Shown here one piece after another: positions 16,905 to 24,715 of a stretch of DNA of 64,000 nt. Source of the DNA: CBDBZL01 sp965213545 (lineage in GTDB: Bacteria; Pseudomonadota; Alphaproteobacteria; Sphingomonadales; Sphingomonadaceae). Each line of letters opens with the position of its first letter. Within the stretch, counting starts at the first letter, position 1. The stretch covers positions 620,001-684,000 of the forward strand of contig CBDBZL010000002.1 in assembly GCA_965213545.1 (NCBI GenBank), read 5' to 3'. Position numbers and translations under genes: made by a program. The notes beneath the pieces were generated by a model. That model saw only the letters and a program-made list of their open reading frames with translations, searched no databases and had not been told where the DNA came from.

Positions 16905-18055
16905 GCGCAGCGCGCGAGGCCACACCGCCGGCCGCGACCGAGACTGCATCGCCGGAAGTACCGCCCGAGCAGGTGGCACCTGGCGATGCGCCGGTTATCT
17001 TCAGCCCGCAGGACCTGGTGAACACGCCTGCCACCCCCGATCCGCCGGTGGCCGAGCCAGCAGGCCAGGCGCTCGAAGGGGCGGACTCGCTGCGCGCGAC
17101 GGTGACCGAGCAGAGCGTGACCATCGGCGGGATCGTCGATCGGCTCGACAGCTGGGGCTTTACCATCGCCGACACGCGCTACTCGGTCTGGAGCGCGCTG
17201 GTGGTGGTGCTGGTGATCAGCGCGGTGCTGCTGTTCGCGCGCCTCGCCAACAATTCGGCGCGCAGCGCGTTGCGGCGTCTGCCACGGCTCAGTCCGTCGC
17301 AGGTGCTGCTGGCCGAGAAGGTCGTCACCATCGCGATCTGGGGAATGGCGATCCTGATCGGCATCGACCTCTTGGGCGTCGACCTTACCGCGCTGGCGGT
17401 GTTCTCGGGCGCATTCGGGCTGGCGATCGGCTTCGGCCTGCAGAAGACCTTCGGCAATCTCATCGCCGGGATCATCCTGTTGATGGACCGTTCGATCAAG
17501 CCGGGCGACGTGATCGCGGTCACCGATATGGCGGGCAACGAGACCTTCGGCCAGATCCGCAAGATCGGCATCCGCGCGGTCTCCATCGTCACCCGCGACA
17601 TGAAGGAATATCTGATCCCCAATGAGAACCTGATGGTCAACCAAGTAGAGAACTGGTCCTATTCGTCGCGCCAGGTGCGCGTCCAGGTGAATGTGGGCGT
17701 GGCCTACGGGGCGGACATGACGCTGGCCGAGAAGCTGATGCTCGAGGCTGCCAATGATTGCGACCGCGTGCTTTCGACCCCGCCGCCCACGGTCTGGATG
17801 AGCGAATATGGCGAGAGCAGCGTCAACTTCATCATCCATTGCTGGATCGTCGATCCCGAGGAAGGGGTCGGGAATGTGCGCTCGGCCGTGCTGAAGCGGT
17901 TATGGACGCTGCTGGGCGAGCACGAGATCGAGATCCCCTTCCCCCAGCGCGACATCAACCTGCGTGGCAACGAGCAGTTCGATCAGCTGGTCGCGGCCAT
18001 CGCGCAGCGCGTGGAGGGGAAGTCTGCTCCCGCGAGGCGTGAGGACAGCGCCTAG
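16901..18055 (+). CDS. Mechanosensitive ion channel, MscS family
   Basis: Inner-membrane channel that opens under membrane tension to release solutes during osmotic downshock. 384 residues from ATG 16901, overlapping the metC stop (ATGA). The first ~80 residues are Pro/Ala/Glu-rich and probably disordered. Hydrophobic helices follow at about 95-115 and 140-160. The pore-lining helix carries FSGAFGLAIGFGLQKTFGNL and is followed by the MscS beta domain (RSIKPGDVIAV, LIPNENLM, NWSY). The C-terminal alpha/beta domain ends with EIEIPFPQRDINLR. Its place in a sulfur operon is unusual and may only reflect compact packing. Confidence 0.92.
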   Translation: MSAAREATPPAATETASPEVPPEQVAPGDAPVIFSPQDLVNTPATPDPPVAEPAGQALEGADSLRATVTEQSVTIGGIVDRLDSWGFTIADTRYSVWSALVVVLVISAVLLFARLANNSARSALRRLPRLSPSQVLLAEKVVTIAIWGMAILIGIDLLGVDLTALAVFSGAFGLAIGFGLQKTFGNLIAGIILLMDRSIKPGDVIAVTDMAGNETFGQIRKIGIRAVSIVTRDMKEYLIPNENLMVNQVENWSYSSRQVRVQVNVGVAYGADMTLAEKLMLEAANDCDRVLSTPPPTVWMSEYGESSVNFIIHCWIVDPEEGVGNVRSAVLKRLWTLLGEHEIEIPFPQRDINLRGNEQFDQLVAAIAQRVEGKSAPARREDSA

Positions 18056-18112
18056 CGGGAAGCCTAGCACAGGGCCCGGCAAGCGCCCAACCCAGGGCCA
18101 AGCGGCAATGGC

Positions 18113-18352
18113 TTACGCTGCAGGCTCCATCGCGTCTGCGTATCCCGGATCGTTGGGTCCAACGCACTGGTAACTGACAGTTCCGGTGCTTATTATGACG
18201 CCCTCGCGCTTGTTCGCTCCCACTTCGAGATAGCGTTTGCCCTGCGCGGCGCATTCGGCCATCGCCTCTTTGCGTGCGCTTTCCTGCGCCATCGTCGCAC
18301 AGCCCCCCAGGGCAAGGGCGCCGACGAGCAACACCACGCGAAATCTGTCCAT
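18113..18352 (-). CDS. Small putative lipoprotein
   Basis: 79 residues with a clear lipoprotein signal: a short basic start (MDRFR), a hydrophobic stretch and lipobox LGGC with C18 as the lipid-attachment site. The mature part is about 60 residues with two further cysteines (AECAAQ, YQC), which could form a disulfide in the periplasm. I do not recognise the family. It is divergent from cobA and shares the intergenic region holding an 11-base C tract. Confidence 0.75.
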   Translation of the reverse strand: MDRFRVVLLVGALALGGCATMAQESARKEAMAECAAQGKRYLEVGANKREGVIISTGTVSYQCVGPNDPGYADAMEPAA

Positions 18353-18407
18353 CCGAAGTCCCCCCGTTCACGACCGGCGGATGCGCGGTCGCCCACTTTT
18401 ATCTATT

Positions 18408-18418
18408 CCCCCCCCCCC
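18408..18418. repeat. Poly-C homopolymer tract (11 C on the plus strand)
   Basis: Eleven consecutive C in the 167-bp divergent region between the small lipoprotein gene (start 18352) and cobA (start 18520). It lies 56 bp upstream of the lipoprotein start and about 100 bp upstream of cobA. Tracts of this length are prone to slippage and can change promoter spacing; they are also a common place for sequencing error. Confidence 0.9.
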
Positions 18419-18519
18419 GCTTGCCGCAAGCGAGAACTCGTGCGCTCAAAAGCAAACCTTCGCGTTCCCAAAAGGATTCTCGCTGGCGAGCGGCAGGCGT
18501 TCCCGCCATCTCGGGGCGC

Positions 18520-19281
18520 ATGGCGACAGGCACCATTTATCTTGTGGGCGCCGGGCCGGGCGATCCGGACCTGCTGACGTTGCGCGCGGCAAGGCTGCTG
18601 AGCGAAGCTCGTCTCGTGGTCCATGACGGACTTGTTCCGAACGCGATCCTCGCTTTGGCGCCGGCGGATGCGCGATTGATCTCGGTCGCCAAGCGGCGCG
18701 CCCATCATACGCTGGCGCAGGATGAGATCTGCGCGTTGCTCGTTCGCGAGGCGCTGGCCGGGAACGACGTGGTGCGGCTGAAGGGCGGCGATCCGTTCGT
18801 CTTCGGACGCGGCGGCGAAGAGGCCGAGGCGGCTCATGCGGCCGGCGTACCGGTGGAGGTGGTGCCCGGCGTCAGCGCGGCGAACGGCGCAGCGGCGGCG
18901 GCGCAGGTTCCGCTGACGCACCGCGACCATGCGAGTATCGTCAGTTTCGTCGCCGGACAGTGCAAGGGGCTGGCCGACCAGGACTGGTCGGGGCTGGCCG
19001 GGCAAGACCGCACTCTGGTCATCTATATGGGGATCAAGACCGCGCCCCAGATCGCCGAGAAGCTGATGGCCGATGGTCTTGCCCCCGACCTGCCCGTGGC
19101 GGTGATCGAACGTGCCACGCTTCCCGGCATGCGCGTGCTGCGCGGGCCGCTTGCCGCGCTGCCCGAGCTTATCGCGCGCGAACGTGTCGCCAGCCCGGCG
19201 CTTATCATCGTGGGCGAAGTCGCGCGTGGGCGGGAGACGGCCCGATTGGCGGCACGGGCGCTGACGGGGCACGAGGCATGA
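18520..19281 (+). CDS. cobA: Uroporphyrinogen-III C-methyltransferase (SUMT)
   Basis: Methylates uroporphyrinogen III twice with S-adenosylmethionine to precorrin-2, the first step to siroheme. 253 residues from ATG 18520; a longer in-frame opening to 18274 is not supported. Motifs: VGAGPGDPDLLT at 9-20, LKGGDPFVFGRGGEE, VPGVSAA and the YMG region. Only the methyltransferase domain is present; there is no fused precorrin-2 dehydrogenase/ferrochelatase as in CysG. It is the first gene of the sulfite reductase operon, so its product very probably feeds the siroheme of the cysI product. Its stop overlaps the next start (ATGA). Confidence 0.95.
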   Translation: MATGTIYLVGAGPGDPDLLTLRAARLLSEARLVVHDGLVPNAILALAPADARLISVAKRRAHHTLAQDEICALLVREALAGNDVVRLKGGDPFVFGRGGEEAEAAHAAGVPVEVVPGVSAANGAAAAAQVPLTHRDHASIVSFVAGQCKGLADQDWSGLAGQDRTLVIYMGIKTAPQIAEKLMADGLAPDLPVAVIERATLPGMRVLRGPLAALPELIARERVASPALIIVGEVARGRETARLAARALTGHEA

Positions 19282-19577
19282 GGATCATCACCGGCAACGA
19301 CCTTGCATCGGGCGCGGTGGTCTGGTGGGACGGTGCCGGCTGGTCCCCCCATGTCGATGATGCGGCGGATGCCGGCACGGATGCCGAGGCGATCATCGGC
19401 CGCGAGGACGCCGCGCGCAAGGTCAACGCGGCCTATGCGATCGAGGCCGTGCTCGACGAAGCAGGCAGCGTGCGGCCTGCGCATATCAAGGACCGGGTGC
19501 GCGCGCTCGGCCCCACGGTCCGCCCCGACCTGACGCTTAAACCCGCCGATCCGCACGCCGGCAATTGGGTGATCTGA
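19278..19577 (+). CDS. DUF2849 family protein of the sulfite reductase operon
   Basis: 99-residue soluble protein matching the DUF2849 family by sequence and place (ITGNDLASGAVVWWDGAGWS at the N-terminus). The family is known in alphaproteobacteria next to nitrite/sulfite reductase genes; its biochemical role is not known to me. The start overlaps the cobA stop by 4 bases and the stop is 1 base before the cysI start, so it is firmly inside the operon. A cofactor, maturation or electron-transfer role for the siroheme enzyme is inference. Confidence 0.85.
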   Translation: MRIITGNDLASGAVVWWDGAGWSPHVDDAADAGTDAEAIIGREDAARKVNAAYAIEAVLDEAGSVRPAHIKDRVRALGPTVRPDLTLKPADPHAGNWVI

Positions 19578-19578
19578 C

Positions 19579-21213
19579 ATGTATCGCTACGACCATTACG
19601 ACCAGGCCATGGTCGATGCGCGCGTCGAAGAGTTCCGCGACCAGGTGCAGCGGCGGCTGGCAGGCAGGCTTTCGGAGGACGAGTTCAAGCCCCTGCGGCT
19701 GAAGAACGGGCTCTATCTTCAGCTTCACGCCTACATGCTACGTGTCGCCATTCCCTATGGCACGCTGTCGTCGCGCCAGATGCATGCGCTGGCGGATATC
19801 GCCGACAAGTACGACCGGGGCTACGGCCATTTTACCACCCGCCAGAACATCCAGTACAACTGGATCAAGCTGGCCGAGACGCCCGACCTGCTGGCCGATC
19901 TGGCGAAGGTGGAGATGCATGCCATCCAGACCAGCGGCAACTGCATCCGCAATATCAGTTCCGACCAGTTCGCGGGCGCGGCGGCGGACGAGGTGGTCGA
20001 TCCCCGGCCCTATGCCGAGCTGCTGCGTCAATGGTCGAGCTTCCACCCCGAGTTCAGCTATCTACCGCGCAAGTTCAAGATTGCGGTGATCGCCTCCGAC
20101 AGGGACCGCGCGGCGATGCGGCTGCACGATATCGGCATTTGCATGGTCAGGAACGAGGGCGGCGAGCTTGGCGCCCGGTTCTATGTTGGCGGCGGAATGG
20201 GACGCACGCCTATGATCGCGCCGCCGATCCGGGATTTCGTCCCGCTCGATCAGTTCGTCACCTATGCCGAAGCGTGCCTCAGGGTCTACAACCGGCACGG
20301 GCGGCGCGACAATATCTACAAGGCGCGCATCAAGATCCTGGTCCATGAGCTTGGAGCCGACGAGTATGCGCGCCAGGTCGAAGAGGAATTCGCGCATCTG
20401 CTGGCCCAGGGAATCGAGCCGCCTTTGGCTGAGCTGCAACGGATCAAGGCTTATTTCGCCGACCCGCCCTTCGTCAGCGAGACCAGTAGCGAGCTAGACC
20501 GCTCCGATCTCGATTTCGCGTTGTGGGTCGACCGCAACACGCATCCGCACAAGCAGCCCGGCTATGCGTCGGTCACGATTAGCCTGAAGCCCATCGGCGG
20601 TATCCCGGGTGATGCCTCGAGCGCGCAGATGCACCTGATGGCAGAGCTGGCGCGCGACTTCAGTTTCGACGAATGCCGGGTCACGCATGCGCAAAACATC
20701 GTCCTGCCGCATGTCCGGATCGCGCAGCTTCACGAGGTATGGGTCCGGCTGGAAGGGGCGGGGTTGAGTGAGCCCAATATCGACCAGGTCGGCGACATCA
20801 TCGCCTGCCCCGGCCTGGACTATTGCAGCCTTGCCAATGCGCGTTCCATCCCCATCGCCCAGCGGATCTCCGAACGGTTCGCCGCCACCGGCAAGGGCGA
20901 GGAACTGGGCGAGCTAAAGCTGAAAATCTCGGGCTGCATCAATGCCTGCGGTCATCACCACGCCGGCCATATCGGCATTCTGGGCGTCGATCGGAAAGGG
21001 CGCGAGAACTACCAGCTGCTGCTCGGCGGAAGCGAGGCGGAGGATGCGAGCTTGGCCAAGATCACCGGCCCCGGCTTCGATGAGGACGGCATCATCGTCG
21101 CGGTGGAGCAGGCGACCGATGTCTATCTGCGCGAGCGCACCGATGGCGAGCGGTTCCTCGATACCTACCGCCGGATCGGCATGGAGCCGTTCAAGGAAGC
21201 GCTTTATGGCTGA
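19579..21213 (+). CDS. cysI: Assimilatory nitrite/sulfite reductase, siroheme and 4Fe-4S subunit
   Basis: Six-electron reduction of sulfite to sulfide at a coupled siroheme-4Fe4S centre. 544 residues. Two ferredoxin-like half domains are visible; the cluster/siroheme ligands are C410, C416, C453 and C457 (CPGLDYC and SGCINACGHH). RQNIQYNWI and QTSGNCIRN near 88-125 are typical substrate-side motifs. Operon partners (cobA, cysH) make sulfite the likely substrate rather than nitrite. No flavoprotein CysJ is nearby, so a ferredoxin-type donor is likely. The last 8 bases overlap the DUF934 start. Confidence 0.92.
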   Translation: MYRYDHYDQAMVDARVEEFRDQVQRRLAGRLSEDEFKPLRLKNGLYLQLHAYMLRVAIPYGTLSSRQMHALADIADKYDRGYGHFTTRQNIQYNWIKLAETPDLLADLAKVEMHAIQTSGNCIRNISSDQFAGAAADEVVDPRPYAELLRQWSSFHPEFSYLPRKFKIAVIASDRDRAAMRLHDIGICMVRNEGGELGARFYVGGGMGRTPMIAPPIRDFVPLDQFVTYAEACLRVYNRHGRRDNIYKARIKILVHELGADEYARQVEEEFAHLLAQGIEPPLAELQRIKAYFADPPFVSETSSELDRSDLDFALWVDRNTHPHKQPGYASVTISLKPIGGIPGDASSAQMHLMAELARDFSFDECRVTHAQNIVLPHVRIAQLHEVWVRLEGAGLSEPNIDQVGDIIACPGLDYCSLANARSIPIAQRISERFAATGKGEELGELKLKISGCINACGHHHAGHIGILGVDRKGRENYQLLLGGSEAEDASLAKITGPGFDEDGIIVAVEQATDVYLRERTDGERFLDTYRRIGMEPFKEALYG

Positions 21214-21682
21214 TCCCGATCAGGCCGACTGGACCGGCGATGACCGCGTGACCCTTCGCCTGCGCGATGACGAGCCCGTAGGCGAGCCGGCGGTGACGGT
21301 GGATGCCTTCACTGCCCAGGCCGACGCGGTCTCGGTGCGGATCGAGCCCGGCGACGAGACGCGCGACCTTCTTCCCCACCTGGCGCGCCTGCGTCTGGTG
21401 GAGGTGAACTTCCCTACCTTTGGCGACGGGCGTGGCTATTCGGCGGCACGGATCCTGCGCGAGGCCGGCTATCGCGGGGAGCTTCGCGCGGTGGGCGAGG
21501 TGCTGGTCGACCAGCTCGCCTTCCTGAACCGCTGCGGGTTCGACGCCTTCGCACCCGACCGACCGTTCGACGCAAACGACGCGCGTGCGGCACTGGCCCG
21601 GTGGCCGTTCGTCTACCAGCCTGCGGCCGACCGGGCGGTCCCCATCTGGACGCTTCGTCACGCGGAAGCCGCCGATGGCTAG
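21206..21682 (+). CDS. DUF934 family protein of the sulfite reductase operon
   Basis: 158 residues. The core LRLVEVNFPTFGDGRGYSAAR and LRAVGEVLVDQLAFLNRCGFDAF regions identify DUF934, a family found beside assimilatory sulfite reductase and PAPS/APS reductase in proteobacteria and listed as an uncharacterised oxidoreductase-associated protein. Overlaps cysI by 8 bases and cysH by 8 bases. No membrane segment or cofactor motif is seen; a conserved Cys lies in NRCGFDAF. Function unknown, but co-translation implies a role in sulfate assimilation. Confidence 0.88.
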   Translation: MADPDQADWTGDDRVTLRLRDDEPVGEPAVTVDAFTAQADAVSVRIEPGDETRDLLPHLARLRLVEVNFPTFGDGRGYSAARILREAGYRGELRAVGEVLVDQLAFLNRCGFDAFAPDRPFDANDARAALARWPFVYQPAADRAVPIWTLRHAEAADG

Positions 21683-22454
21683 CCGCGCGATCGACCGCAT
21701 CGCTGCCGCACCTGTCTTTACCAGTGACGATGCGACCGCGCTGGAAGCACGTTTCGCCGGGGTCGATGCGCCCACGATGCTGCGCGCTCTCTTTGCCGAA
21801 GGGGCGCTGGGCCGGGTCGCGGTGGTCTCGAGCTTCGGCACCGAGAGCGCGGTGCTGCTCCATCTGGTGGCCAACGCGTGGCGTCATGTTCCGGTGATCT
21901 TCGTTGATACCGGCAAGATGTTCGCCGAGACGCTGGCCTATCGCGCGACGCTGCTCGCTCAGCTGCAGATCACCGATGCCACCATCGTGCGACCCGATCC
22001 GATAGCATTGGCGGCCAAGGACGATAATGGTCTTCGCTGGAGCTACGACCCCGATGGCTGCTGTGCGCTGCGCAAGGTCGAGCCCCTGGCGCGCGCCAAG
22101 CTGGGGCTTGATGCATGGATTTCGGGGCGCAAGGCGTTCCAGTCGCAGACCCGCGCCAACCTGCCACGGTTCGAGGCGGAGGACGGTCGGATGAAGATCA
22201 ATCCGCTGGGCGACTGGGTGAAGGCGGATCTCGAGGCATACTTCACCCGCCACGACCTGCCACGCCATCCGCTCGAGGCGGCGGGCTATCTATCCGTCGG
22301 ATGCGAGCCATGCACCAGCGCCGTGGCCCCGGGGGAAGACCCGCGCGCCGGGCGCTGGCGCGGCTGGGACAAGGCCGAGTGCGGGATACATGGTCCCGGC
22401 AGGCCGACCGACAAGGACGACACGCTGCCTCCGGGTTTCGAACCGGCGTTCTGA
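21675..22454 (+). CDS. cysH: Phosphoadenylyl/adenylyl-sulfate reductase
   Basis: Reduces activated sulfate (APS or PAPS) to sulfite. 259 residues. The adenylyl-binding region holds VSSFGTESAVLLHL at 51-64 and DTGKMFAETL. Cysteines C129-C130 and C210-x2-C213 form the 4Fe-4S-binding set that marks the bacterial APS-reducing type, and the catalytic C236 is in KAECGIHG. The product, sulfite, goes to the cysI enzyme of the same operon. Starts inside the end of the DUF934 gene. Confidence 0.95.
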   Translation: MASRAIDRIAAAPVFTSDDATALEARFAGVDAPTMLRALFAEGALGRVAVVSSFGTESAVLLHLVANAWRHVPVIFVDTGKMFAETLAYRATLLAQLQITDATIVRPDPIALAAKDDNGLRWSYDPDGCCALRKVEPLARAKLGLDAWISGRKAFQSQTRANLPRFEAEDGRMKINPLGDWVKADLEAYFTRHDLPRHPLEAAGYLSVGCEPCTSAVAPGEDPRAGRWRGWDKAECGIHGPGRPTDKDDTLPPGFEPAF

Positions 22455-22476
22455 GCGTAGTCCTTGCGCGAATCTA

Positions 22477-22493
22477 GTTGCGGAAATTGCAAC
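22477..22493. repeat. 17-bp palindromic motif, copy 1
   Basis: GTTGC-GGAAATT-GCAAC, a perfect 5-bp inverted repeat with 7-bp spacer, 22 bp after the cysH stop. A close copy (GTTGC-ACAAATT-GCAGC) lies at 63507-63523 in the glnB leader. The shared form is GTTGCNNAAATTGCARC. May be a regulator site or promoter element; see findings. Confidence 0.5.
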
Positions 22494-22494
22494 A

Positions 22495-22610
22495 TGCGAT
22501 GCAGATTTGGCGATTGTGCGGTGCAGCAAGGACCGCCATATGAGCCGTGCCTTACAGGCATCCTCTCCCAAACTTAAACGGGTCCGGCTTCACCGCCGGG
22601 CCCTTTTTTT
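22495..22610 (+). ncRNA. Candidate small RNA or operon 3' leader ending in a terminator
   Basis: Region between cysH and its terminator that encodes no convincing protein. It contains a pyrimidine-rich single-stranded segment CATCCTCTCCC (around 22559-22569), which resembles the anti-Shine-Dalgarno loops of alphaproteobacterial sRNAs, followed by a strong intrinsic terminator. It could equally be the 3' untranslated region of the cysH operon. No clear promoter box is identified; the palindrome at 22477-22493 lies directly upstream. Confidence 0.25.
22580..22610 (+). terminator. Intrinsic terminator after the cysH operon
   Basis: Stem GGGTCCGGC (22580-22588) pairs with GCCGGGCCC (22595-22603) with one G-T pair, a 6-base loop, then seven T (22604-22610). 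It ends the plus-strand sulfate assimilation operon and lies 3 bases before the stop of the convergent SDR gene. Confidence 0.9.
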
Positions 22611-22613
22611 ATC

Positions 22614-23534
22614 TTACAGCCATCCCTTGAGGCCATACCATCGGGCGGTCTCGATCAGACCGTCACGCGTTTTGACCTCTGGTGTCCACAGTGTAGCCGG
22701 CGGCCGCGCTTCTGGCCGGCACACCCAGTCCGGATGAGCGATATAGCGTGCCCGGTCCGGATTGAGCCGCGCTTTCCCGCCGCGCAATATCGGATCGAGA
22801 CGACCGGCGGCGGCAAGCAAGGGGCGCGGCAAGGGCTGCGTCCATACCCGCCCGCCCACCGCCGCGCCTATTGCCCGTGCGAACACCGTGTGGCTCCAGC
22901 CGCCCTCGCAGCCATCATCGGGCTCGAATGTCCGACTTTGGAAGCTTTCCTCGTGCGTGGCCTCGTGCGTGGCCAAAGCCAGCAGCAGGCGGGCCAGATC
23001 GGCGACATGAATGACCGACAGCCGGCCTTGCGGGGGGAGCGGCATGAAGCCGAGATTGGCGGTGCGAAACATGTCGAGCATCTGGCTGTCACCCGGGCCA
23101 TAGACCGCAGGCGGCCGCACGATAATCCAGTCGAGCCCGCTGGCCTCGAGCAGAACCTCGGCGTCGCGCTTCGAACGGCCATAGGCGGACAGGTCCGGTT
23201 CGCGCGCTGCCAGCGAAGAGACCAGGATGAACCGCGCTGTCCCCGCCCGGCGCGCCGCTTCGATCAGCAAGCGGGAGCCATCGACATTCGCCGCGGTGAA
23301 GCGACTGGGATCGTTGGTGGTGACCAGCGCGGCGATATGCAGCACCGCCGAGGCCCCTTCGACCAACCGGGCCAAGCTGGCCTCCTCGGCAAGATCGCCC
23401 CTTACCCACGCGACACCCTGTGGATCAGGTTGTTCGCGCCGGGTGAGCGCGCGCACGGCTAGACCCAAGCGCCGCGCTTCAGCGAGCACGTTTCGTCCCA
23501 CGAAACCTGTGGCGCCGGTGATCGCGATGGTCAC
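22614..23534 (-). CDS. NAD(P)-binding SDR-family protein (extended/atypical epimerase-like)
   Basis: 306-residue Rossmann protein of the extended short-chain dehydrogenase type. N-terminal GATGFVGRNVLAEA gives the NAD(P)-binding loop, VSSLAAREPDLSAYGRSKRDAE carries a YxxxK pair, and RPPAVYGPGD is typical of nucleoside-sugar epimerase-like proteins. Members often act on lipids, flavonoids or quinones, so substrate is not assigned. GTG start at 23534 overlaps the proB stop by 4 bases, so it is probably translated from the obgE-proB mRNA. Confidence 0.85.
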   Translation of the reverse strand: MTIAITGATGFVGRNVLAEARRLGLAVRALTRREQPDPQGVAWVRGDLAEEASLARLVEGASAVLHIAALVTTNDPSRFTAANVDGSRLLIEAARRAGTARFILVSSLAAREPDLSAYGRSKRDAEVLLEASGLDWIIVRPPAVYGPGDSQMLDMFRTANLGFMPLPPQGRLSVIHVADLARLLLALATHEATHEESFQSRTFEPDDGCEGGWSHTVFARAIGAAVGGRVWTQPLPRPLLAAAGRLDPILRGGKARLNPDRARYIAHPDWVCRPEARPPATLWTPEVKTRDGLIETARWYGLKGWL

Positions 23535-24715
23535 GCCAGCACTAGGTGATCGCGATGGATGACCGCGGCGCGCGGCGGGTAGCCCAGCAGCGCCTCGTGA
23601 TCCTGGCTGCGATGGCCCTTGAGCACCGCAACCTCGCGCGCGTCATACTCGGCCAGACCCTTGCCCAACACCCGCTGCCCCTCGTCGCGAATGGCGATCA
23701 GCTCGCCGCGTTCGAAGGCGCCCTCGACCGCCCTGACCCCTGCGGCAAGCACGCTTTTCCCGGCCAGCAGGGCGGCTGCGCAACCCTCATCCACGATGAG
23801 CGCGCCCGCCATGCGCTGGCGTGCGCCAAGCCAGGCCTTGCGTGCCTTGTCCTGCTTTGCCGGCTGGACGAGCGTACCAAGCCCGCTGGCCAGCGCGCGC
23901 GCAAGCGGGCGTTCATGCGTGCCGTTAAGAATGGCGAGGGTGATGCCGCCGCGTTGCGCGATCCTTGCCGCATGCAGCTTGGCGACCATTCCGCCGCGCC
24001 CCAGGCCCGATCCCGACGTGGCGCTCGCCGCCGCGACAAGGTCGTCGGTTACCTCTTTAACCAGCGGCAGCAGGCGCGCCTGCGGATCGGACGGGTTGCG
24101 GTCGTATAGCCCGTCAACATCGGACAGCAGCACCACCGCATCAGCGCGCGCGGCCTGGGCGAGCCGCGCGGCAAGCCGGTCGTTATCGCCGAACCGGATT
24201 TCCTCGGTAGCCACCGAATCGTTCTCGTTGACCACCGGCACCGCGCCCGTTTCGACCAGCCTGGCAAGCGTGGCGGCGGCGTTGAGGTAGCGCCGGCGGT
24301 CCTCCAGATCCTCGAGCGTAAGCAGCAATTGTGCGGCGGTCAGCCCATGTTCGCCCAGCGAAGCCGCCCACAGCCCAGCGAGCGCGATCTGGCCCACCGC
24401 GGCGGCCGCCTGCGCGTCGGCCAGGCTGGCGCGCCCGCCTTGCGGCAGCGCCAGGCGGTGGGCGCCGAGCGCGATGGCGCCCGAACTCACCACGATGACC
24501 TCCTGCCCGCGCAGGCGTGCCTCGGCGATCTCGCCACCAAGCGATGCCACCCATTCGCTTCGCGCAAGGCCATCCCGGCCCACGAGCAGCGCCGAGCCAA
24601 CCTTGAGCACCAGGCGCGGCGTTGTCGCAGCGTCGAACAGAGCGGCGATGGTGCGGCCTGCTCGGTCTCCCGATCGGCGCGCCGGCGCTGGCTCGGTCAA
24701 TCGAGCGGCGACCAT
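23531..24715 (-). CDS. proB: Glutamate 5-kinase (with C-terminal PUA domain)
   Basis: First enzyme of proline synthesis, phosphorylating glutamate with ATP. 394 residues, at the long end for the family because of ~30 extra N-terminal residues before LVLKVGSALLV. Amino-acid kinase domain: VVSSGAIALG, NENDSV, FGDNDRLAARLA, LLSDVDGLYDRNP. C-terminal PUA domain from about residue 290 (GALIVDEGCAAALLAGKSVLAAGV). The start at ATG 24715 lies inside the end of obgE (19-bp overlap); a later start is possible. Feedback inhibition by proline is usual for the family. proC is 4 kb away on the same strand; proA is not in the window. Confidence 0.95.
   Translation of the reverse strand: MVAARLTEPAPARRSGDRAGRTIAALFDAATTPRLVLKVGSALLVGRDGLARSEWVASLGGEIAEARLRGQEVIVVSSGAIALGAHRLALPQGGRASLADAQAAAAVGQIALAGLWAASLGEHGLTAAQLLLTLEDLEDRRRYLNAAATLARLVETGAVPVVNENDSVATEEIRFGDNDRLAARLAQAARADAVVLLSDVDGLYDRNPSDPQARLLPLVKEVTDDLVAAASATSGSGLGRGGMVAKLHAARIAQRGGITLAILNGTHERPLARALASGLGTLVQPAKQDKARKAWLGARQRMAGALIVDEGCAAALLAGKSVLAAGVRAVEGAFERGELIAIRDEGQRVLGKGLAEYDAREVAVLKGHRSQDHEALLGYPPRAAVIHRDHLVLA

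Noticed and set aside
22540..22737. Short plus-strand ORF starting MSRALQASSPKLKRV after cysH
   Set aside because: It runs through the intrinsic terminator and into the antisense of the SDR gene, with no ribosome site.
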